Assembly: GCF_024721115.1 (NCBI RefSeq)
Contig: NZ_JAMDHK010000003.1
Location: forward strand, 171,403 to 235,402
Direction: 5' to 3'
DNA: 64,000 nt
Origin: Salipiger pentaromativorans
GTDB taxonomy: Bacteria; Pseudomonadota; Alphaproteobacteria; Rhodobacterales; Rhodobacteraceae
The stretch's first letter is position 1. The number at the start of each line of letters is the position of its first letter. Shown one piece after another: positions 58,538-64,000 of this stretch. The notes beneath the pieces were generated by a model. That model made no database searches. It had not been told where the DNA came from and saw nothing but the letters and a program-made list of their open reading frames with translations. A program made the position numbers and the translations under genes.

Positions 58538-60105
58538 CCGGACACCTCCGAGAATTGCTCCCGAAGCGCCCGGCGCAACACCTTGCCGACCCCGCTCTTG
58601 GGCAGGCTGTCGACGATGAAGACCTGCTTCGGACATTTGTAGGATGCGAGCCGCGCGCGCAGTTCGGCGATGACGCGGTCGGCCGAGACCTCGCAGTCCG
58701 GCCGTGGCACGATGGCCGCGACGACCCGCTCGACCCATTTCGGATCGGGCAGCCCGAACACCGCCGCTTCGGCGATCCCCGAGACGCCCATGAGCTGGTC
58801 CTCGACCTCGGTGGGATAGACGTTCTCGCCACCGGTGATGATCATGTCGTTCTTGCGATCGACGAGGAAATGTACCCCCTCCGCATCCGCAAAGCCGACA
58901 TCCCCGGTCCGCAGCCAGCCGTCCCGAAGCTCGGGACTGGCGGTGACGCCCTCCGACCAGAGCCCCGAGAGGCAGCCGGCGCCCGAGACCACAAGCTCGC
59001 CGATCTCACCCGGTCCGGCCATGGCACCCCCGGCGCCACGGATCTGCACCTGGCAACCCGCCACCGGCAGACCGCAGGAGCGCAGCAGCCTTGCATCGCC
59101 GGACAGCACCGCGCGGCGGTGATGCTGCGGGTCCAGCATCGACACGATGCCCGCCTCGGTCGAGCCATAGCCCTGCACGAAGGCGCAGAGCGGCAGCGCC
59201 TCCATCGCCTCCAGCAGCAGCGCCGAGGGCATCGGCGCCGCGGCGTAGAAGATCAGCCGCAACAGCGACAGGTCGTGATCGGCGCGCTGCGGCGCCCGCA
59301 CGAGCGCGGCGACCATGGTGGGCACCAGATGCACGACGGTGATCCGGTCGCGCTCGAGGGTCTCGATCACCCGCGCCGGATCGAACTCCGGCAGGACCGT
59401 CACAGTGCAGCCGCTCATCAGCGCGGGATAGAAATGAAACCACAGCCCGCCGACGTGAAAGAACGGCATCACCGCAAGCACCCGGTCGTCGGCACCGAGC
59501 CCCAGCACCTCCGAGGCGGCGCAGCGCATGTTCGCCAGCACCGCGCGATGCGACAGAACGATGCCTTTCGGCTGCCCGGTGGTGCCGCTGGTGTAGATGA
59601 TGCAGAGCGGATCTTCGGGAGCGACCGCCACCGAAGGCGCCGGCGCGTGCGGGCCGCTGCGGAAACGCACATAGCCCTCCGCAGCGCCGGCCGGACCGTC
59701 GAAACAGATCACCCCGCGCAGGTCCGGCAGATCGCCCTGCGCGGCCTCGATGACCGGCAGGTGGTCGCGGTCGGCAAAGATCAGCGCCGGGTCCGCATGC
59801 CGCAAAAGCCGCCGCAGTTCCTCGGCCGTCAGCCGCCAGTTCAGCGGCACGATCACCAGGCCCGACTGGGCGAGCCCGAAGATCTCGGCGAATTCCAGGC
59901 GGTTGCGCGACAGCACCGCCACCCGGTCGCCCTTGCGCAGCCCGCGTGCGGCCACCGCCGCGTTCAGCTCCGCGATATGGTGCCCGAAGGCCCGGAACCC
60001 GGTCTCTCGCCCGGCCCCGTCGCGCAGCGCGACGCGGCCGGCATGGCGGCGGCAGACCTCGGCGATCAGCGGTCCCAGCGTCGAGAACCCGTCGGGGATC
60101 GTCAT
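58534..60105 (-). CDS. Acyl-CoA synthetase (AMP-forming ligase)
   Basis: ANL-superfamily ligase of 523 residues with YTSGTTGQPKGIVLSH, GYGSTEAGI, TGDVGFADAEGVHFLVDRKNDMIITGGENVYPTEVE and the catalytic lysine in SLPKSGVGKVLRR. It activates a medium-chain or cyclic acid as its CoA ester in the cytosol, providing the substrate for the dehydrogenase and hydratase on either side. The ATG overlaps the hydratase stop (ATGA). Confidence 0.92.
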   Translation of the reverse strand: MTIPDGFSTLGPLIAEVCRRHAGRVALRDGAGRETGFRAFGHHIAELNAAVAARGLRKGDRVAVLSRNRLEFAEIFGLAQSGLVIVPLNWRLTAEELRRLLRHADPALIFADRDHLPVIEAAQGDLPDLRGVICFDGPAGAAEGYVRFRSGPHAPAPSVAVAPEDPLCIIYTSGTTGQPKGIVLSHRAVLANMRCAASEVLGLGADDRVLAVMPFFHVGGLWFHFYPALMSGCTVTVLPEFDPARVIETLERDRITVVHLVPTMVAALVRAPQRADHDLSLLRLIFYAAAPMPSALLLEAMEALPLCAFVQGYGSTEAGIVSMLDPQHHRRAVLSGDARLLRSCGLPVAGCQVQIRGAGGAMAGPGEIGELVVSGAGCLSGLWSEGVTASPELRDGWLRTGDVGFADAEGVHFLVDRKNDMIITGGENVYPTEVEDQLMGVSGIAEAAVFGLPDPKWVERVVAAIVPRPDCEVSADRVIAELRARLASYKCPKQVFIVDSLPKSGVGKVLRRALREQFSEVSG

Positions 60106-60911
60106 GACCGCTGAACCTTGTTCTTCTTCTCGACGAGGAATTCGCGCAGGCGGCGCTTTGCCTCTTCGTCGTTCTGCGCGATGCTGACCATCAGCATCTC
60201 GGTGAACAGCCCCTCCTGCGGCGCCTGTTCGACGATGCGCGGCAGCGCCTGGGTGATCGCGAAATTGGCCAGCGGCGCGTTCCGGGTGATACGTTCGGCC
60301 AGGTCCATCGCTTTCGCGAGCCCCTCGCCCGGACCGACGAGATATTGCGTCAGCCGCAGGTCGCGATGCGCTTCCTCGGCGCCGTAGGTCCGCCCGGTCA
60401 GCATCATGTCCATGACCGTTGCCGCCCCGATCAGCCGGGGCAGCCGCACCGAGCCGCCCGAACCCACGAAGATCCCGCGCATGCCTTCGGGCAAGCCGTA
60501 GAACGCCGAGGGCTCGGCCACCCGCAGATGCGACGCCGCCGCCAGTTCCAGCCCGCCGCCGATCACCGCGCCATGCAGCACGCTGACCACCGGCACGCGG
60601 CAGAACTGAAGCGTGTTGTTCAGACGCTGGCCGATGCCCGAGGTATGGAAACTCTCGATCATGCTGGCCTCGCGCAGCTCGTTCAGGTCGAGCCCGGCGC
60701 AGAAATGGTCGCCCTCGCCGCGCAGCACGATGGCGCGCACCTCCTCCGGGACGTTGCCAAAGGCCGTCTCGAGCCCGAGAACGAGAGCGTCGTTCAGCGC
60801 GTTGCGCTTGGCGGGCCGGTTCAGGGTCAGGATGCCGATGCCCCCGCGCGTTTCGGCGCTCAGGCACTCCGGCAGGCCCGCCTGCCAGAGATCGTGACGC
60901 ACAGCGCTCAT
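60102..60911 (-). CDS. Enoyl-CoA hydratase/isomerase family protein
   Basis: Crotonase of 269 residues. RAIVLRGEGDHFCAGLDLNEL supplies the first oxyanion-hole backbone and VPVVSVLHGAVIGGGLELAAASHLRVAEPSAFYGLPE the second, with a catalytic glutamate region following. It hydrates enoyl-CoA or isomerises double bonds. Its start overlaps the stop of the hydroxyacyl-CoA dehydrogenase. Confidence 0.93.
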   Translation of the reverse strand: MSAVRHDLWQAGLPECLSAETRGGIGILTLNRPAKRNALNDALVLGLETAFGNVPEEVRAIVLRGEGDHFCAGLDLNELREASMIESFHTSGIGQRLNNTLQFCRVPVVSVLHGAVIGGGLELAAASHLRVAEPSAFYGLPEGMRGIFVGSGGSVRLPRLIGAATVMDMMLTGRTYGAEEAHRDLRLTQYLVGPGEGLAKAMDLAERITRNAPLANFAITQALPRIVEQAPQEGLFTEMLMVSIAQNDEEAKRRLREFLVEKKNKVQRS

Positions 60912-61900
60912 AGGCTGGCCTTTCCGTTGAGACCGGGCTGAGACAGATCCGCCTGCGACTGGATGTTCAGAAGCGGGACAAGCTGGTCGTCGCGCCACGC
61001 GCCCCAGGCGTCATTCGCCGCGCCGCTGGACAGCTCGGCCCCCGCCGCGATCAGCGCCGCCCGCACGTCTTCGGTCAGGCAGAGCGGATCGCCGGTGCGC
61101 CACCATTGTTCGATGGCGCCGCCGGCATGGTCGAGAATGCCCCGCATCCCGCCCGCCCCACCGGCCATGTGCAGGGTCATCAGCCCCCCGGTCAGGATCC
61201 AGCGCGGCGCCAACCCGTAGCGGACCGCCGCGTCGATGTCGGACGGGGTGGCAAGCCCTTCGAGAAGACAGCGCACCGCTTCGCGCACCAGCGCGAATTG
61301 AAGCCGGTTCGCCATATGGCCCACGGATTCCCGGTTGAGCTGCACCGGGTGCTTGCCCAGGAACCGTGCGAACCCCATGGCCCAGGCGGTGGTCTCCGCC
61401 GAGGTCTCGAGCCCCGGCACGATCTCGACCAGAGGCATGAGATGCGCCGGAACGAAAGGATGGAACACGACGACACGCTCGGGATGGGCGCAATCCGCCT
61501 GAAGCTCGGTCGGCGGCACGCCGCCGGTGCTGGAAAGGATGATCTTGCCCACCGGCGCCACCGCGTCGGCCTCGGCGATCAGCCGGCGCTTCATCGCGGG
61601 ATCTTCGGGCGCGTTTTCCTGGATCACGTCCGAAGCCTCGACCATATCGGTCAGCGAGGGATAGAAGACCAACCGGTCCAGCGGCGCCTCGGCGGCAGAA
61701 GCAACCCCCAGCTTGCGCAGCGACGGCCAGGCCCGGGCGATAAAGGCCCGTGCCCGCGCCTCGGCCCCCTCGCCGGTGTCATAGGCATTCACCCGAAGCC
61801 CCTTGGCCAGCATCAGCGAGGCCCAGCCCGCCCCGACCGATCCGGCGCCGAGCATGCCGACCGAAGTGACCTTGTCAGGCTCCACCGCAGGCAGTCCCAT
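60908..61900 (-). CDS. 3-hydroxyacyl-CoA dehydrogenase family protein
   Basis: NAD-dependent enzyme of 330 residues. The Rossmann motif GAGSVGAGWAS is near the N-terminus; DVIQENAPED, LSSTGGVPPTEL, HPFVPAHLMPLVEIVPGLET and the helical C-terminal domain are those of the lambda-crystallin/carnitine dehydrogenase branch. It oxidises a 3-hydroxy acid or acyl-CoA. The ATG at 61900 has a GGAAATC site; a GTG 48 bases upstream would give a longer leader. First gene of the catabolic operon after the LysR gene. Confidence 0.9.
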   Translation of the reverse strand: MGLPAVEPDKVTSVGMLGAGSVGAGWASLMLAKGLRVNAYDTGEGAEARARAFIARAWPSLRKLGVASAAEAPLDRLVFYPSLTDMVEASDVIQENAPEDPAMKRRLIAEADAVAPVGKIILSSTGGVPPTELQADCAHPERVVVFHPFVPAHLMPLVEIVPGLETSAETTAWAMGFARFLGKHPVQLNRESVGHMANRLQFALVREAVRCLLEGLATPSDIDAAVRYGLAPRWILTGGLMTLHMAGGAGGMRGILDHAGGAIEQWWRTGDPLCLTEDVRAALIAAGAELSSGAANDAWGAWRDDQLVPLLNIQSQADLSQPGLNGKASL

Positions 61901-62256
61901 TCCGATTTCCCTTTCCGCAATCCGGCGCAGGAATTTCGGATCCCGCACCGCCTCGAAAGCAATTCCGCATTCGACTCTACTGATTCATTTTTTATTGAAA
62001 TCCACCCTGAAAGGATATGATCCATCCCCTATGACCGTTATTCACATTCGGCATAACTTTCAGGACAACCACCTGGATATAAACACACTTGCAAAATACA
62101 GCACCCGCCCACAGCACGCCCCATCGAAACCAGAGAACAACGTTGAATCTGAAATCTTCAGAAACAAAATAGACACCCCCCTCAAAAAAAGAGAGGGTCA
62201 TTTTATTCCATAAAGATCCCCGCCATTAATAGGGATCGCAATTCAAGGAATGCGCC
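61901..62256. promoter_or_regulatory. AT-rich promoter region of the catabolic operon
   Basis: This 356-base gap is much poorer in G and C than its surroundings and holds no recognisable gene. It should carry the minus-strand promoter for the operon starting at 61900. CCTGAAAG (62006-62013) and CTTTCAGG (62057-62064) form an inverted repeat with about 43 bases between, a possible LysR or looping site. A weak CCCTC/GAGGG hairpin at 62179-62197 may end the LysR transcript. Confidence 0.55.
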
Positions 62257-63189
62257 TCAGACGCAATCCTTCTCCCGCGGCGCAACCGCCCCGGACCAGC
62301 CCGATCCGCCGGCGGTCTCGCGCAGGATCTGGAGGATCTCCTTCCGGCATTCCCGCACCGCGCGGCTATGGTTCCGCATCGGGTTGGAATAGAGCGCCCA
62401 GCCCAGGGTCAGCCCCTCGACCGGCGCCCAGAGCACCCGGCCGCTGGCGACAGGGTTGGTCATCGCGCTGGCCGGAACGACGGTGTAGCCGAGCCCGGTC
62501 GCCGAAAGCTCCAGGCAGAGCGCCAGCGTGTCCGTCTCCATCGCGACGTCGAGCGTGGCGCCCTTGCGGGCCATCTCGTGCTCGAATTTCGCGCGCAGCA
62601 GGTTCGGTCTGGCCGGGATGATCATCTTGCGGCCCGCCAGATCCCGAATACGGACGGGCCGGTCGGGCGACAACCCGGACCGCGGCCCGCCGGCAAGCAC
62701 CAGCGGCTCGCGCACCAGCAACCGTTGGCGGTGCTCCTGATTGAGCGAGGTGTCTTCCGGCGCGATGCACATATCCAACAGCCCGGCGTCCATCTGCTCG
62801 CGCAGCATATGGCTGACGGTCTCGCTGACCCGCACCTTGATCCCCAGGTTCCGGGTAAGGATCCGCTCGGCGAATTTCCGGGTCAGCACGCTGCGCAATG
62901 CGGTGGGAAACCCGATGGTTACATTGCCCTGCGCTTTCTGGCCGATCTGTTCGCGCAGCAGATCGAACTGCCGCAGCAGCGGCCGGCTCTGGTCGCGCAG
63001 GATCTTCCCCGCCTCCGTCGTCCGGACCCCGCCACGGCTGCGCACCAGAAGATCGGTGCCAACCTCATGTTCGAGCAGCGCCAGATTGCGCGACAGGGTC
63101 GGCTGGGACATCCCCAGGTCGATGGCGGCCTTGTTGATGCTGCCCAGCTCGACGATGCGGAGAAAATACCCCAAGAGCTTGATGTCCAT
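62257..63189 (-). CDS. LysR family transcriptional regulator
   Basis: Regulator of 310 residues. KLLGYFLRIVELGSINKAAIDLGMSQPTLSRNLALLEHEVGTDLLVR is the winged helix; the effector domain follows. It is transcribed in the same direction as, and just before, the Baeyer-Villiger operon, unlike the usual divergent layout. It probably controls that operon from the AT-rich gap after it. The inducer may be the ketone or its acid products. Confidence 0.9.
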   Translation of the reverse strand: MDIKLLGYFLRIVELGSINKAAIDLGMSQPTLSRNLALLEHEVGTDLLVRSRGGVRTTEAGKILRDQSRPLLRQFDLLREQIGQKAQGNVTIGFPTALRSVLTRKFAERILTRNLGIKVRVSETVSHMLREQMDAGLLDMCIAPEDTSLNQEHRQRLLVREPLVLAGGPRSGLSPDRPVRIRDLAGRKMIIPARPNLLRAKFEHEMARKGATLDVAMETDTLALCLELSATGLGYTVVPASAMTNPVASGRVLWAPVEGLTLGWALYSNPMRNHSRAVRECRKEILQILRETAGGSGWSGAVAPREKDCV

Positions 63190-63210
63190 ATCCCCCTCCG
63201 GCGCCCGGGC

Positions 63211-63969
63211 TCAGCCCGCGTCCCGCGTCCGCTTGCCCAGATAGGCGTCATAGATCCGGTGATCCTCCAAAAGCGCCTCGCTGCGGCCCTCCATCGTCAC
63301 CAGACCGTTCTCCAGCACATAGGCCCGCGTGCTGACCTGAAGCGCCGCGCGGGCGTTCTGCTCGACCAGCACGATGGCGGTGCCGGCATCCGTCAGGTCG
63401 GAGATGATGCTGAAGATCTCCCGCGTGATGATCGGTGACAGGCCGAGGCTGGGCTCGTCCAGCATCAGAAGCTGCGGCTTCGACATCAGCGCCCGGCCCA
63501 GCACAAGCTGCGCGCGTTCGCCGCCCGACAGCGTGCCCGCCTGCTGGCGCAGCCGCTCCTTCAGCTTGGGAAACCGGTGAAACACCTCGTCCATGGTCTG
63601 CCGGTAGTCCCGGTCGCCATTGGTGAAGGGGCGGAAGGCGCCGAGGATCAGGTTGTCTTCCACGCTCATCGTCATGAACAGCTCGCGTGTCTCGGGCACC
63701 AGGCTGACATGTTCCGCGACCCGCTGCTCGACCGTCAGCGACGCGATGTCCCGCCCGCGCAGCCGGATCTCGCCACGCGACCGGAGCAGCCCCATGATCG
63801 CCGAGAGCATGGTGGTCTTGCCGGCGCCGTTCGCGCCGATCACCGAGACGATCTCGCCCGGATCCACCCGGAGGCTCACCCCGAACAGCGCCTCGACATT
63901 GCCATAGGCGACATGCAGGTCGTTGACGGCCAGAACCGCCTCGGTCTCGTTGGAGTGTTCGGAGCTCAT
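63211..63969 (-). CDS. livF: Branched-chain amino acid-type ABC transporter ATP-binding protein
   Basis: ATPase of 252 residues with Walker A GANGAGKTT, LVPETRELFMTMSVEDNLILGAF, signature LSGGERAQLVLGRAL and Walker B LLMLDEPSLGLSP, all typical of LivF. These systems also import aromatic or aliphatic acids and other compounds. Its ATG overlaps the end of the livG gene. It is transcribed towards the LysR gene; uptake of the cluster's substrate is possible but not shown. Confidence 0.93.
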   Translation of the reverse strand: MSSEHSNETEAVLAVNDLHVAYGNVEALFGVSLRVDPGEIVSVIGANGAGKTTMLSAIMGLLRSRGEIRLRGRDIASLTVEQRVAEHVSLVPETRELFMTMSVEDNLILGAFRPFTNGDRDYRQTMDEVFHRFPKLKERLRQQAGTLSGGERAQLVLGRALMSKPQLLMLDEPSLGLSPIITREIFSIISDLTDAGTAIVLVEQNARAALQVSTRAYVLENGLVTMEGRSEALLEDHRIYDAYLGKRTRDAG

Positions 63970-64000
63970 GCTTCCTCTCCCAGATAGGCCCTGATGACCT
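63966..64000 (-). CDS. livG: End of a LivG-type ABC ATPase (partial, cut by window edge)
   Basis: Only the last residues are visible: VIRAYLGEEA followed by TGA. The AYLGEEA end is typical of LivG proteins and the stop overlaps the livF start as ATGA. Assignment depends on the neighbour and on this short tail. Confidence 0.75.
   Translation of the reverse strand, partial: VIRAYLGEEA

Overview
The window is about 64 kb of high-GC DNA, packed mostly with minus-strand operons. It looks like an alphaproteobacterium of the Rhodobacterales (Roseobacter/Paracoccus/Salipiger type). The reasons are the gene content (general amino acid aap-type ABC transporter, TRAP transporters, PQQ alcohol oxidation, NosR-like protein, class Ib ribonucleotide reductase), the GC-rich codon use, and a short palindromic repeat related to GTAGGGTGGGCA that recurs between genes. 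The species cannot be named from the sequence. No rRNA, tRNA, CRISPR array, transposase or phage gene was seen.

Layout. (1) 1-12 kb: an amino acid uptake and breakdown block. Aap-type ABC genes share an operon with an aminotransferase, a ketopantoate-reductase-like enzyme and an AEC exporter. A divergent LysR regulator is followed by ridA and a D-amino-acid-dehydrogenase-like gene, and then by a convergent EutB/EutC-like pair. The same 17-bp near-palindrome lies before the aap operon and before ridA. (2) 12-20.3 kb: nrdHIEF read leftwards from a promoter and a clear cobalamin riboswitch, with B12-dependent metH reading rightwards from the same region. An inverted pair of the short repeat sits between nrdE and nrdF. 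(3) 20.3-25.4 kb: an NMT1/THI5-type ABC transporter with a fused double permease, a formyl-THF cyclo-ligase-like protein and a divergent RpiR regulator with a palindromic operator. (4) 25.4-32.7 kb: a TRAP transporter in one direction of transcription with diaminopropionate ammonia-lyase and two carbamoylase-type hydrolases, and a divergent RpiR regulator. (5) 32.7-48.7 kb: a PQQ-dependent alcohol oxidation locus, with quinoprotein dehydrogenase, cytochromes c, periplasmic binding proteins, a beta-propeller, a NosR-like flavo/iron-sulphur membrane protein with its ApbE flavin transferase, aldehyde dehydrogenase, an AcoR-like regulator without an ATPase domain, and an aldo/keto reductase. A palindrome of the form GACCWWGGTC (or GACCATGGTG) stands before each main transcription unit here. 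(6) 49.2-62 kb: a tightly coupled minus-strand catabolic cluster with a Baeyer-Villiger monooxygenase, a metallo-beta-lactamase-fold hydrolase, a beta-oxidation set, a propionyl-CoA-synthetase-like ligase, a rhodanese, an FAH-family hydrolase and a tautomerase, under a LysR regulator. (7) 63.2-64 kb: the end of a branched-chain amino acid (Liv) ABC operon.

How it fits together. The cell appears to be a heterotroph built to take up and oxidise amino acids, ureido compounds, alcohols and ketones or lactones. The best-supported regulatory finding is B12 control of a B12-independent ribonucleotide reductase. The best candidates for undescribed biology are the GACCWWGGTC regulon tying a NosR-like electron-transfer protein to PQQ alcohol oxidation, the TRAP/diaminopropionate lyase/carbamoylase module, and the Baeyer-Villiger/lactone-hydrolase/beta-oxidation cluster. 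All substrate assignments are inferences.
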